Shown here in pieces: positions 22,389-33,850 of a DNA stretch of 64,000 nucleotides. The stretch covers positions 1-64,000 of the forward strand of contig JAMKCH010001659.1 in NCBI GenBank assembly GCA_023653785.1, read 5' to 3'. The notes under the pieces were generated by a model, which had not been told where the DNA came from, made no database searches, and worked only from the letters and a program-made list of their open reading frames with translations. How positions within the stretch are numbered: position 1 is the stretch's first letter; the number at the start of each line of letters is the position of its first letter. Source of the DNA: Ophioderma brevispina. Lineage: Eukaryota; Echinodermata; Ophiuroidea; Amphilepidida; Ophiodermatidae. Both the position numbers and the translations under genes were made by a program.

Positions 22389-22630
22389 CTGCTCAATTCT
22401 GAAGATTGAGATTAAATCAGATTTTACATTTTAATGTACATAGTACAATATGTGTAGTATATACCAGTACCATAGGATGCTGTGTATTATAACCAATTTG
22501 GGTTTAAGCTAGTTCACATAGTGATTAGTATGTGGACTAGTATTATGCATATACAAAAAACACACAAAAACAAAAAAACCTGTTGGACAAAAGGATGACT
22601 TTCTTGGGAAATCTCTAAGTCGGCTTTAAT
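22385..22630. mobile_element. TTAA element family C, partial second copy
   Basis: Shares order with the preceding element: AGATTGAGATTAAATCAGAT near the start, ACATAGTGATTAGTATGTGG and ATTATGCATATACAAAAAAC in the middle, and an end GGGAAATCTCTAAGTCGGCT then TTAA (22625-22630). The left inverted end is missing. The pair sit head to tail with the shared TTAA between them. Confidence 0.65.
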
Positions 22631-22657
22631 TTATAGATATTATCCAATTACCTTTTA

Positions 22658-22815
22658 CAGGGGTGTGATTGAGCTTTGTGGAAAAAATCCTGAATTTGGT
22701 AAAAAAAATCCTGAAAAACAGTGTAAAATTGACCTAAAATGCTTAAAATCGGGCTGAAATTAAATAAAGGTGCGGAAATTTTGAAAATACAAAATCCTGA
22801 AAAATCACACCCCTG
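22658..22815. mobile_element. Small inverted-repeat element, 158 bp
   Basis: CAGGGGTGTGATT at 22658-22670 is perfectly inverted at 22803-22815. The interior is A-rich with repeated AAAATCCTGAAAA. A typical MITE with no frame. Confidence 0.75.
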
Positions 22816-23013
22816 CTTTTAAAATTTTGCCATGAATATGCTGACTATAAAGTGTAGAGGATATTGCACGATATAAAATGTCATTATATAGGATGTAAAA
22901 CAGGTGGTGATGAACAACCATATTGATTGGTTTACATGTATGTCCTATGGTTTGGGGCACCATAAGTACAGTAATATTTATTATTATAATAATACAATCG
23001 TGTTGTACAGTTG

Positions 23014-23215
23014 AGGTTATAGGATGTGCGGGGGGGCAGGTTGCCCCCTGACGACTTTGGCCGGGAAAAAATTTGCAAAAATCATGCTAAATCAGCCATT
23101 TTTAGCCCTCTGACCAGGAAAAATTGGCCTTTTGACCCCCCTGAGAGGGAAAATTTCCCAAGACTGGGAAATTTGCCCCCTCAGAGCGGGCAGGCCCGTT
23201 ACGCCACTGAGCCCT
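23014..23215. repeat. Repeat fragment ending in GTTACGCCACTG
   Basis: GC-richer patch with TTGCCCCCTGACGACTTTGG, a CCCCCTGAGAGGGAAAATTT segment and a terminal GGCAGGCCCGTTACGCCACT. Similar GCCACTGGTTACGCCACTG and AGGCGTAGCGGGTCAG endings appear near 39708 and 49855, so this is a dispersed repeat. The open frame through it is not a gene. Confidence 0.55.
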
Positions 23216-23874
23216 CATGCCAAAGAATAACTAAACCTAAGAAATCTGCAAAATTAATTTTAAAAAGTTGAAGTAACACTACTGAACTCAATAATAGACA
23301 CGAGTATAATGATTATGTTAAAAGATGCTAAGTACATGGTTAGAAATATAATTTTTAAGTTAACAAGCCCATATCCACCAAGAAAATTATGTACAAGCCA
23401 AATTAATATGGATTTAGATTTGAAGTATAATTTTATGTCTTTAGTTTTCTTGGTACTTCATACATGGGTAATATGGCAGAAGTATACAAACCTTGTGTAC
23501 AGGTAAAGACCACTGTCTCACATTCTTTGAGTAGGGCTCCCATCAGCCGGAGTCACCTCCCTTGCTCTGAGGAGCCTGGAGAAAGTAATCCCGAACCCTT
23601 TGGGCCCATTATCATTATGACACCTGGAGAAACACATTATATACAGCGCAGCCATGGCTATGTAAAAAGCTACATATTGTATGCCGTGGCATGCTGAGGT
23701 GACACCCACTAATAGGGTTAAACCTATGCATGCTAAATGCATTTGCTATTTGATTTGGAACAAATGTTGCAACTGGGAAATAGTAGCATGCAAACAGTCT
23801 ATTCCCCACTCCTTTGTACAAGAACTGAGCTCCCTGTCCAGTTTTGAACCATAGGCATGCTTGAACCATAACAA
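23216..23874. other. No gene seen
   Basis: Short overlapping open frames occur on both strands, none with a recognisable domain or splice context. No repeat boundary found. Confidence 0.45.
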
Positions 23875-24406
23875 ATGGAATCATACATAATTATAAATGT
23901 AATTATCACACATGGGCGCATACCCTGGTGGTGTGCATCCTGGATACGATCCCAGCCCATGCGGCAGGGGGTCCACTCCAGGGGCTGCTTAAGGTGCGTC
24001 GAGCTCAGCGGAAGAGCCCCTTGAGAACCGTCCAAGGGGTGAAGCCCTGGAAAACTGCGTTTTCAGGCAAATTTGACATTATTTTGACCCATTCTGATGC
24101 TCCCTCCACCCCCCTTCTCCCGGAGTATCCATGGGATCCTAGCAGTCAGCAGGATTCGCTGTATCTTCTGCTTTTACGTTAGCGGGGCTAAAGGTATGGC
24201 AGATGTTAAGAGTTAATCAATAATACAACAAAATGTGTCAAGATGAGCGATGGAGTAAAATATGGATACAACATTACAAATGCCAAATCATTGATTTAAC
24301 ATGGAAAAAGAGTCGTGGCAGGGCGTAGCTGTTAGACAATGATGTGAAGAATTGTTTCATTGAATAAATGTGTGATAATTACATTTATAATTATGTATGA
24401 TTCCAT
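23875..24406. mobile_element. 532-bp element with perfect 39-bp inverted ends
   Basis: Bases 23875-23913 (starting ATGGAATCATACATAATTAT) are the exact reverse complement of 24368-24406. The match stops sharply at both edges. The interior is GC-richer than the surroundings (about 23915-24140) and has no supported gene. No target duplication is obvious in the flanks (CATAACAA left, AGATCAAG right). Confidence 0.85.
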
Positions 24407-24756
24407 AGATCAAGTGTGACAGAACTTAATATCAACAATATAATCAACCAGGTTTTGCGAAACATTCAATTAGCAATGATTTTCTGTAACATGAATGCAG
24501 AAAGCACATTTTATTTCTCATATTGAGAATCGTTTTTTTAGTTGTATTGTTAAAACTAATACTGGATCCATTTTAATTAATTACTTGGCTTACTTTGGAG
24601 CTCTATGGTGTCACCTGCTGTATACATATAACTGTAAGACAAGGGAAGTATTTTTTAAATCTCTGTGTATTCAAAGGCCCTTCAAAGGTTCACAATTTTC
24701 ATTAAAGGTGCAATGAGAGATTTTGTGGCACCCAAATATTGTGTCATAATAGTAAT

Positions 24757-25500
24757 TTAAAGGTGCTTGTTCCGATTTATGTGTATTGCATTCTCTACTT
24801 GATATGAGAGCATGGCATTTGCACATACACCTCATCAAGTACCGTGGGAAATAAACTTACGGTTTTGATGGTAGACACAATGCATGTTGCAAAGCCCTAT
24901 TCAATACTGTGCTAATACTGTACTGACCCGAGTATAGTCCCATGCTCGGTTATAATCCCACCCCCAGTTTTGAAAGAATCTGAAAAATAGTAGAAAATCC
25001 TATTATAATCCCACCATAAGTTTTTTTGGGTGGAAGGGAATAGATTACATGCAATTTTGGTTATAGTCATTACTTTTTTGGAAGTATTTCCTTGTGATTT
25101 TCTTTACCATTAATTAGGTTCTTTTACAAGTCTTTTGCTGATCACCCACCTCATTTGACACTTGAAAATATCTTGAATAAGTTTAGCTCTGAAGGGCTGA
25201 AATGTTGATGCTCGTGTGTTTCATGTTAGGGTGGAGATCCCATTATAATCCCACCCCCTAAATTCAAGCTAATTTCAGGTTAAAAACAGGTGGGACTATA
25301 CTAGGGTCAGTACAGTAATTATGGTTAACCACTAAAACGGCGGTTTTTTGTTTATAAATATCTTGGGAATGAAATGGATTTGATGGCTCAAATTTCAGGA
25401 CGACAATGAGAAAAATACGACCTTTCATCTGATATCAAAATCGATACCACTTCCGGGTAAATCAGGGGGTCCCAAAGATGATCGGAACACGCACCTTTAA
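24757..25500. mobile_element. TTAA element family E, inserted in family D
   Basis: Starts TTAAAGGTGCTTGTTCCGAT and ends, reverse-complemented, TTAAAGGTGCGTGTTCCGAT (one mismatch in 20). It sits exactly at a TTAA of the host element, and a relative is at 33313-33666. Removing it restores host sequence, which is strong evidence for TTAA-specific insertion as in the piggyBac superfamily. No transposase is encoded. It holds a further insertion. Confidence 0.85.
24916..25317. mobile_element. TA-flanked element, third level of nest
   Basis: Starts TACTGTACTGACCCGAGTAT and ends, reverse-complemented, TACTGTACTGACCCTAGTAT: 27-bp inverted ends with one mismatch. If TA is the target duplication the element proper begins CTGTACTGACCC, consistent with the Tc1/mariner group. 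The interior repeats TTATAATCCCACC. No transposase. Confidence 0.8.
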
Positions 25501-25798
25501 TAGAGATTAGACACTCAATAGATTTCATACCTTGTATTTGGCTACAGAAATGTCTTAAAAGAGAGAAAAAAGGCGATTTTGATTTTGCTTATATTTCAAT
25601 ATAAAACATTGGCTGAATTTCGTATTTGCTCCTATACGAAAATAGAAATTTCACAATTTTTGTACCAAAGAAACATTTCTCAGCTTAATCCTTTCAGATG
25701 GGAATATTTTTGATGGAAAGCTTTACATTAGTGCAAAAATCAGAATTTTCAATTTTTTAGGGACACCTGTTATGTGAAATCTCTTGTTGCACCTTTAA

Positions 25799-27128
25799 CT
25801 TTTATATTTGTTACGCAACATGCAACATGGGCAGAATTGTGGGGAGACACTGAAACATATATGTTACCCTTGACCTCTGGGGCTGAATCTTGGGACTTTA
25901 AGTTTTATAAATCTGAATTTATTTTGCATTGTCATTTTTGTAAGTGACCTCTTTATACATATAATGTACAATTTGAATAGGGCCAGCTTGTTTCATATGG
26001 TACATTTTCTTGTCTTATTTTGCTTTAAAAGTAAAATGCATGTATATAAGCACTGTAAATATTCATATTGGAGACAAGATTATATTCATTTGTATATATT
26101 TGATGGTGCTGTTGTATCTTTTGAAGGTCCGTCTAAAAATTTCCCATAAAAGAGACTATTTTGTTACTTACATGTATTTAATTTTATTCAGGTTGAAGGG
26201 AAAATGAGAAAATTGAGTTATATTTAATAGTTGTAAATATGGGTTGTATAGTAAACATTTAAGAGCACATAATGACCATTCCAAAAATGTGCTTTAGGCC
26301 TCTTAAAATTAATGTTTAGTTTCTCGTAGCAGTGGCCTCTGACAAGTGAGGAGGGAGGGTGGTTTTTATTTTTTATTTTTTTACTAAATTACTCCAAAAT
26401 ATGGCTGTTTTCACCGAAAATTGATATTATCACAGACTTTCAGCCGCATCAGAAAAATGGTGAGGGCTTTTTTATTTTAATTTTACAAGGAATAGACCCC
26501 TAAAGGTCTTTTAAATCACATGAAGTGATTTTAAACACAATTATCGTCCATCAAAATTTCAGAATTGAAAACATTAATTTAAGAAAATTGCAAAGTAAAA
26601 AAAGGTGAGGGAAGGCTACGAGAATCTGATAATTTTTTTTTATGCTGCCTTCAGCTTGGAGTGTGCTTTGGAGTTTTATCAGGTGTGCACTAATAAGGTA
26701 CAACTACATGTCTGCGCAGGGAATGGCCTATTGTTAAATAGGTCACACGCATAATCCGTAGCATAGTGAGATGTAAAAAGAGCTGTATTGTATTATGACC
26801 TTATTTCCACTTCATTAAGCAAGGTAACATAAAACAGCATTCTGGAATCCTTTGTAATAGTAGTGTGTTTAGTTTCTCTGGCTGTACTTATTAAAAGAAA
26901 TTGATTCTAATGCTAAAAATTAGAAAAATTGCCAATTTTCCTGAATCTTTACCCTATTTTAAGCCCTATTTGGGAATGGAACCAAAACATCCCATTTTAG
27001 AAATAGAGCAAAATGTGCATGATTTTAAATGTGGCTACAAGTCTTGTAGATGGCAAGCGAGTTGAAGAATTCAATGGTCATGAGTCTACCCAGCATTTCT
27101 GCCTTGGCACACTCATCTCATATATTTG
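25799..27128. other. No gene seen
   Basis: AT-rich, with several short open frames and nothing recognisable as exon, RNA gene or element boundary. Confidence 0.45.
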
Positions 27129-27640
27129 TTTAAAGAGGCACAGGCTCATTTTCAACAAAAGATAAAATTCCTTAGATTTGCTCTCAAATGGACTGAGCTG
27201 ACAAAGACAGGAAGAATAAAAACATGTTTTTACATGCAAATATTCTGTACATGTATCATAATACACCAGTCACATTAATGGTGCCAATTTGCCAAAGACT
27301 TACATTATTTTGGGCTTAATTGTAAATAAAATTGTTTTTTATCACCAAATGTGTTAAAATTCCCTCATTACATGGACTCGTATTCATAACCACAAAGGTG
27401 ATTGATCGGTCAAACAGCGTGCCATGCAAAGGCAATTAACTCTGTGTGAACTTAGGTTTACTGAATGGAGTGGGTTTATTACAAAATCATTCCTTTCATG
27501 CCTAATTGTTGATTTTGACATCGTCATTTTAGGTGGGTGCGAGTTAACACATGTTGTAAAAGCATTGCAACCATGCAAAAATATGGGGTTTGAAACAATT
27601 TGGAGGGTGCACTCTTCAAAATGTGCCAGTGTCTCTTTAA
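27129..27640. mobile_element. TTAA-flanked element related to family B
   Basis: Starts TTAAAGAGGCACAGGCTCAT and ends, reverse-complemented, TTAAAGAGACACTGGCACAT, continuing TTTGAAGAGTGCACCC, which resembles the ends of the element at 16069-16611. About 512 bp, bounded by TTAA. Open frames inside run on both strands and look fortuitous. Confidence 0.65.
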
Positions 27641-28664
27641 AAAAAAGTAGCTCTGCAATTTTAAGAATATTTTGAACTTAAAATGTAGGAATCATTTTTG
27701 TGTCCAACATTAAATTATAATTCACTATTTTTTGCAATTTTTTTGGCATCTAAGTCAGGGTCATATATTGCTGTATGACAGCAGGAATGGGTAGCATTTG
27801 CAAAATTAAGTATATTTTTATAACATGCTGGATATTATAACGTATAAAAGTAGTGAAGCAATTTAAATTGAAAACCTTCAACATCTGTGCAGTAGCATTA
27901 AGTAGTACTAGTGATGGACAGAAATGCAAGAGATTCATGCAACACTTATGAACTATTTTGTATACGTGTGTGTTTGTTAAAGTGTACTAACAGGCTAATT
28001 TTTAATTTAAGTATGTTTTAAAGATGTCTTGGCGGTCTGAAAGAAATAATATCTACTGCAATATAGATTGCCTTATTAGCAGAATTAACTAACAAATGTT
28101 GCCCATGGAGGTCGCCATGTTCGGCATTGGTGACGTCGCTCGGCATTGGTGACGTTGTATGACTTTGTAAGTCAATAGATAAAAACAGGTGTCTAAGGAA
28201 TGTCTAGGGTACTCCTGGTCAGAAAATCGGATTATATAGTGTGTCCAGTAGAAAAGCAGTAACGATCGATTAAAAACTGGGCGGCTTCTGAACAGAATAT
28301 AGCCTGAAACAAGGTTGGTTTATGGCATTCATGGTCCTTCACTGGACTAGTATTTCAAGACACACGATGTCATTTATGACCACATGATTTCAATTTTTCT
28401 TGTGGGCCGATCGAAATGGCTGCAATTCATACGGAAAAGATATTATAACAATTTTCTTTGATATCAATGATATAGTGTCATTTTTCTGTCTGAAAGACAT
28501 TAATTGAAAACAAAAAGTATTTAGTAATATGTTAAAGTGCACATTTATTAGCCTTGGCCATTCGCTTAAGCATTTGAATGAGGGGGAAAATCTAAATTGG
28601 AAACCTGTTTGAAGTGCAAATGGCACAGAGTGTGGGTGCTGACCCATGATAAAGGGGACAGGGA
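27641..28664. other. No gene seen; short direct repeat at 28123
   Basis: CGGCATTGGTGACGT occurs twice near 28123-28154, each copy carrying a TGACGT core like half of a CRE site. Otherwise AT-rich with no supported gene. Confidence 0.45.
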
Positions 28665-28870
28665 ACATAGTGAGTTAAAAAAGGGTGAGTTAAGAAAAAG
28701 TGAGTTAGAAAAGCGATTACTTTCCCATGCAGTGGTGAGGTTAAAAGTTTTTGTCAAGTCCCAGTGGCGAGTTTAAGGTTCTTACGCAAAGTCCAAGTGG
28801 CAAGTTAGAAAATTTAGTCAGGGAAAGTACTGGTGAGAATAAAAGGGGAGTTAGGACTTGATGCTTTGGT
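28665..28870. repeat. GTGAGTTA-type short repeat cluster
   Basis: Repeated GTGAGTTAAAAAAGG, GTGAGTTAAGAAAAA, GTGAGTTAGAAAAG and GGCAAGTTAGAAAA. Partly inverted matches (GAGAAAAAGTTA and GAGTTAAGAAAAGA on the minus strand) lie near 30835-30868, so an old 2.2-kb inverted-repeat element is possible but weak. Confidence 0.45.
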
Positions 28871-30090
28871 GTAACTGCCATTGGGACGTGGGCTTTAGCC
28901 GGAACTCGCTAACAGGGCTTGTTGACAGGTTTTTTACTTTGTCCAAAAGTCTAGGCTATATCCGGTCATGGGGGGGGTGGGGTGAACCACGACCTGACAT
29001 GCTAAGATGATTAGGTTTGCATTAATTACTGTTTTCTACCTAAAAAACACCTATGTCTTCATTAAGTAGGACACATACTCCAACAAATGTAGACGACCCT
29101 TTCTGGAGAATTTTTAGTATCGGCACACCACATCCTCAACATTGCAGTTTATTCCATGAGGCTGCCGACTTCATAGGGTGGTGGCACAGTACTAAATTTT
29201 TCCCCCATTATCTGTCAGATTAATGTGTAGGCCTATCACAAAAACTGATTGAGAAAGAGATCGTTTTGGAATGGAACCAGTAAGTTAAAATGTGAATCAG
29301 GTGTATCCGCAATGTTATGAATATTTTCCCTTAAAACACTGCCTAATGTAGGAGAAATGATCAGAGTTTGACAGAATAGATGTTTGTCCAAATGTAGTTA
29401 AAGGGCCCTGGGCTCGTATTTGGGCTGTACCCTATGCAGATGCATGTTTAGATCCAGATCAAATCTGATTAGATCCAGATCAAATCTAGATTGGATCCAG
29501 ATCAAATATGGAGCCATAGGTGAGTGATCTGGGAAAACCGCCACAGTCGACAGGACAGTTTTGACAAAACTAAAGAAAATAGCTTAAAATCTGTAATATT
29601 GTAATTTATTTTTGTCAGATTGTATAAGGCTTAACTTTTGACGTGTGTAGAAGAAAGAAGTAAACAGTTATGGAAACTTAATATTTCAAACTCAGCAATG
29701 ATAGTAAAAACTCAAAATATAAATTTCCCACCATGTGGCAGGTTTTTCCAGATCGCATCAGATATGTTGTCCCCATTGTATCCATAAAGGTAAATGCAGT
29801 ATGCATCCCCCTTCAATAGTGTAACAAATTCTTTTTTGCCTTAGGGTTAGGTTATTTGTTATTGTTTGGCCATAAATAAAAAAAAATACTTTGTTTCCTT
29901 CCTGATTTGGTTGCATTTTCTTGGTGACTTGAAAAAATAACAAAATATGACTCCAAAAAGTGATCACCTCTAAATTCCCCCCCCCCCACCCACCTCTAGA
30001 ACAAAAGTATTCTTAAAACTGGAAATATTTTTAAAAATCCGGTCTCACCCAAACTTCATGCCCCCCTCCTGTGTGTCCCTTCAAAAGGTT
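28871..30090. other. No gene seen; AGATCCAGATC repeats
   Basis: AGATCCAGATCAAATCT occurs three times with small changes at about 29451-29508. A short C run is near 29979. No supported coding sequence. Confidence 0.45.
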
Positions 30091-30351
30091 CAGGTTGAGC
30101 CCAGAGGGCATTTTGAATCAATCCCAGAAAGCATTGCAATGTGCCTTTACTGTGCAGTGCTGAACACATATCAGTACTTAAGGATAAAACATGTTAAAGT
30201 ACTAGCACCTTGTGGGCTAAATTGAATGTAAAGAGTCAAGATTTTATGTGTTAGGAATAGAATTTTTGTGGGATCACATGACTTTATTGATGTGAAATTT
30301 CCCAAAACTGATGCATTGTGGGATGGACTCAATATACCCTCTGGGTTGAGC
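30091..30351. mobile_element. MITE, ~260 bp, 45-bp imperfect inverted ends
   Basis: The left end begins TTGAGCCCAGAGGGCATTTT then GAATCAATCCCAGAAAGCATTG. The right end, reverse-complemented, begins TCAACCCAGAGGGTATATTG then AGTCCATCCCACAATGCAT. Non-coding. Confidence 0.7.
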
Positions 30352-33036
30352 CGATGGAATTATGGGTAGTGAACAGGAAGGAACATGTGTAACTTGAGTC
30401 TGTTGTAATATTCACAATACCATACTTGCCCTGCAACTGTAAGAGATCCAGGTGTGATTCATTGATCTTAACATCCCCTCCTATTGTTTGTCTGAGTAAA
30501 TAACAACGAAAACATGCATTATGTCTTTGACCTTGAATTATATAATCAGAAAGTACCAAAATCAGGACAGCATCACTTTCACAGACAAAGAAAGGAACAG
30601 GGAAAAAAGACTGACAAAAGACTAACTGCCGGAGTCTTTTGGCCTTGGGAAACAACACTGAGCAAAATGAATAGGGAAGTAATGAAGGGATAAATGGCTG
30701 GCTGACCCAGTTACTATTTTAGACTTCTATTGAAAGGTGTACTTGCACCTGTGAGCCTATGCTTTACATTTTATTTACAATGGCCATTCTTTTTAACCTG
30801 ATCTTTTACTTCTGCTCATAAGGTCTAATAAAGTAACTTTTTCTCAAACTCGTCTTTTCTTAACTCGCTCAACATATATTCCCCATGATGAATGCAAACA
30901 CTATAGCAAGATGGGCCTATTCAGTGTAGAGAGATGGTTATGAATATGTGAAATAGAGAGGAGATGATGATGAATGTGAAATTGCACAGCAAAATTAGCC
31001 AGCATTTGAAATAAATCTGACTTACTCATACCTCCTTGAAGCTCTACTTGGCCAAGGATTTGAAACAGCAAAGCATCAATCATATCCTTATGTAGATTTA
31101 ACAAAATCTATTAACTGATGTCATGTTTTTTGTGAAAATAATAAGTAAAAGGTTGTCTGCATGGTAATGCAAGGTAGTAGAAACCATGTTATTTTCATGA
31201 TCTTTGATGGTGATTTCAATGGAATTGATAATCATGCTACAAAATGCATCTCTATTTTGTTTTGAAAATGCTAATCATTGTAACTGTCATCACCAATATA
31301 TCATCCCGATTGTCTTTATCATCCAAATGGAAAATGTAGTCAGTAATTCATCAATGGGGCTTTTTACATCGACACTTATAATCGCTGTCATAATTTCTGA
31401 AACAAACGGCACACGCACACCTGTTGAATTGCGTATTGGATGCCTGTTGTCAAGTGTTCATCACAGTCTTCCGGGTTTATGCGTGCGTAGCCAAAATTTT
31501 GTTTCCGAATTACTGACGAAGAGTATAGATCCACATTGATATGGATTGCAAGTATGCTGGCAATGTGGTTTGCATTGCATAACATGCATATATTGCCATA
31601 GAGCTCTTGTTGTCATGTCTTCTCTTGTTGCTGTGCATATATGTAAGTGTTGTGTACAAAAAAGTAGCCATACTCTATTTCACCTCGTTGTGACAGTGGA
31701 AAATTTGTGGAATTAAGACTTACATGTAGCAGTCATGCATTTTGCATTGCCATCTTTGTTTGTACTTGTAATTATGCCCACATTTGAGTGCGGCACCAGC
31801 GCTTGAGCTTCCACTCTACTGCTACGTACAAGGAGGTGAAACAGACTACATGTTTGATCTGCAAGATCCGTATCGATTGGAACCAAAGTACTGCATAAAA
31901 GAATACAGTAACCACTCTTTCTTTTTCCAATTGTAAAATACATCTTGTAACTCGGACTTTTAGAAAAGGGAGAAGTGTAGACTTCTGGGTTACTAACATG
32001 CATTGTCCAATTAAGTTAATAGTTTGGCATATCATCTTATTCCACGGAAAGTTGATTGAGAGACTTCCCACAAGGCAAGATCTCCACTTTATTGCTAGAA
32101 TAATATGTCGACAGCAAGTTAAAACAAGAGTAGCAGGTATAATATAGCCTTGTCAGTGTTTATACTGCTAACACACTAATTGATAGAAACAAGGCTTTAA
32201 ACTCTGTTTTTATTACCCAGTAAGTGTTTGAAAATATCAGTCCCAATTAGATCTATATTAAACGACAAATTCTGGGCTATTTACACTCCATAATGACTGC
32301 AGATTACACCGACTGAGAAGGGTAAATGTGCTGATACTGCAATCAATGCATGGCCTTATAAGGCATGCAGATTGTATACACTGAACAATATAAATAATAT
32401 GGAGGATTGTATGCATGACATGTTTAAAATAATCAGGGCAGTATTTGCAAATAGACCGAGTAGAGCTAATAGAATTTGGTTCACTGTAAAACTACTTATT
32501 TTCACAGCAGACAATTTTTGTTGATGGGAAAGATGTCACTCTTTAGGGCAATAAAACATTTCTAAATTTAATTAATATACCATATACTTGTGAAGGAATT
32601 GATTCACATTAATTGAAGCATAGTTTGGTAATATTTGGCTTAATTTACACACTAAATTATATATGAACTTAAGTTGAACAGTGTTTGATAACCAAATATG
32701 CATAATGTATTCAGCAGTGTTGAGGGTTGTAAGGGCCCACAGAGATCTCTTAATTGCGATTGTGTTTGTCATACGGTGAAGAGATTTACACAAAGGGAAT
32801 AAAGCAGATTGGCTTGTGTCATTGATACAGGTGCGAAACATTTAACGAGGCATGAATGAATTCAATGTATTGATTCATGCATATATTAGGAAAAGTGAGA
32901 TGAATGCAAAAGCAATTAAGCTGCCATTTTCCCTTTGGCATATGGGATGCAGTGATATGGTATCATGTGAGTGCAAGTGTAATAGCTGCCACTTGTCAGA
33001 AATTCCCATCAAACATACTATTATGCCAAGTCTTTT
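30352..33036. other. No gene seen
   Basis: A 109-codon open frame on the minus strand (30329-30658) overlaps the end of the preceding element and has no domain I recognise, so it is not called. Several frames of 65-110 codons at 31204-32071 run on both strands with no homology evident. AT-rich. Confidence 0.4.
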
Positions 33037-33104
33037 GTCAGTGGCTCTTGAAATGGTTATTCAGGCAACCAGTCCCCTGAAGAACCATTTCAAGAACCAC
33101 TGAC
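33037..33104. other. 29-bp hairpin, 10-base loop
   Basis: GTCAGTGGCTCTTGAAATGG at the left (33037 on) and CCATTTCAAGAACCACTGAC at the right pair over 29 bases with two mismatches around a 10-base loop. Size and shape are within reach of a small pre-miRNA-like stem, but it could be a remnant of an inverted-repeat element. No function is assigned. Confidence 0.7.
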
Positions 33105-33312
33105 TCAAGGAAAGATAAATTGAGGGCTCTCCTAATACATGGCAGCACGCAGGTGTACCACATGGCAGCTATTGCACTTACAACCTTGTTGCACTCACAG
33201 ATGGCTGGAGTGTTTTGAAATAAAATTAGGTCTGCAGCTAGTAATAAAAGAAAAATGTATAAAATACAACACAGGTAAAGGATGAGAACCCCAACAAATG
33301 TGTTGCTTAGAT

Positions 33313-33666
33313 TTAAAGGGGGATGGCCCGATTTAAGTATATAAAGTTTTCATTTTGATAGAATGGACTCCACCCCAAAACCACATCTGTAAAGTTTCGC
33401 GCCGATATTTCAATCCGTTCTGATGTGAGGGCTACAAACGTAATTTTGTAAGCCCCATAGAGTACTGTGTAAAATTAATATTGGTCGACCAAAATGGGGC
33501 ACATTTTCGCTTTTAAGTTCCAAACCAAACATCTTTTAGCCCTAAAATTTCACAGGGTAAATGAGAAAATAGTAGCTTTCTTCTGATACCAAAATTTTGA
33601 CCACTTCTGGTAAAATGTGGGGTCCCTGGGGACGAGGCTTTTAGCGATCGGGCCATGGACTTTTAA
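33313..33666. mobile_element. TTAA-flanked relative of family E
   Basis: Starts TTAAAGGGGGATGGCCCGAT and ends, reverse-complemented, TTAAAAGTCCATGGCCCGAT. The interior near 33570-33630 (GATACCAAAATTTTGACCAC, CTTCTGGTAAAATGTGGGGTC) matches the inner right part of the element at 24757-25500. This copy lacks the TA-flanked insertion, showing that insertion to be separate. Confidence 0.75.
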
Positions 33667-33850
33667 TATAATAATTATTAAAATCCACAATAAATAACGG
33701 CTTTAAAAGCTGTATCTACACCTTGTTATGTCACATGGGAAGAGTTGGTCTAAAAATAACCAAAGTGGTATAACTACAGGGTTATTTTGTTTTTCTTTCA
33801 TGTTGTCAAAATTGCATTGGTATTGTATGTGGCATAGCTATGCTTAAGGG

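Larger units (their letters stand above)
24702..25798. mobile_element. TTAA element family D, host of a nest
   Basis: Starts TTAAAGGTGCAATGAGAGAT and ends, reverse-complemented, TTAAAGGTGCAACAAGAGAT. Only 24702-24756 and 25501-25798 belong to it; the rest is an insertion at an internal TTAA. The right part shares GATTAGACACTCAATAGATT and GGCTACAGAAA with the family member at 33851-34760. That copy lacks this insertion and so shows the uninterrupted form. Confidence 0.85.

Noticed and set aside
30329..30658. 109-codon minus-strand open frame with a cysteine-rich stretch
   Set aside because: Overlaps the inverted end of a MITE and has no recognisable motif.
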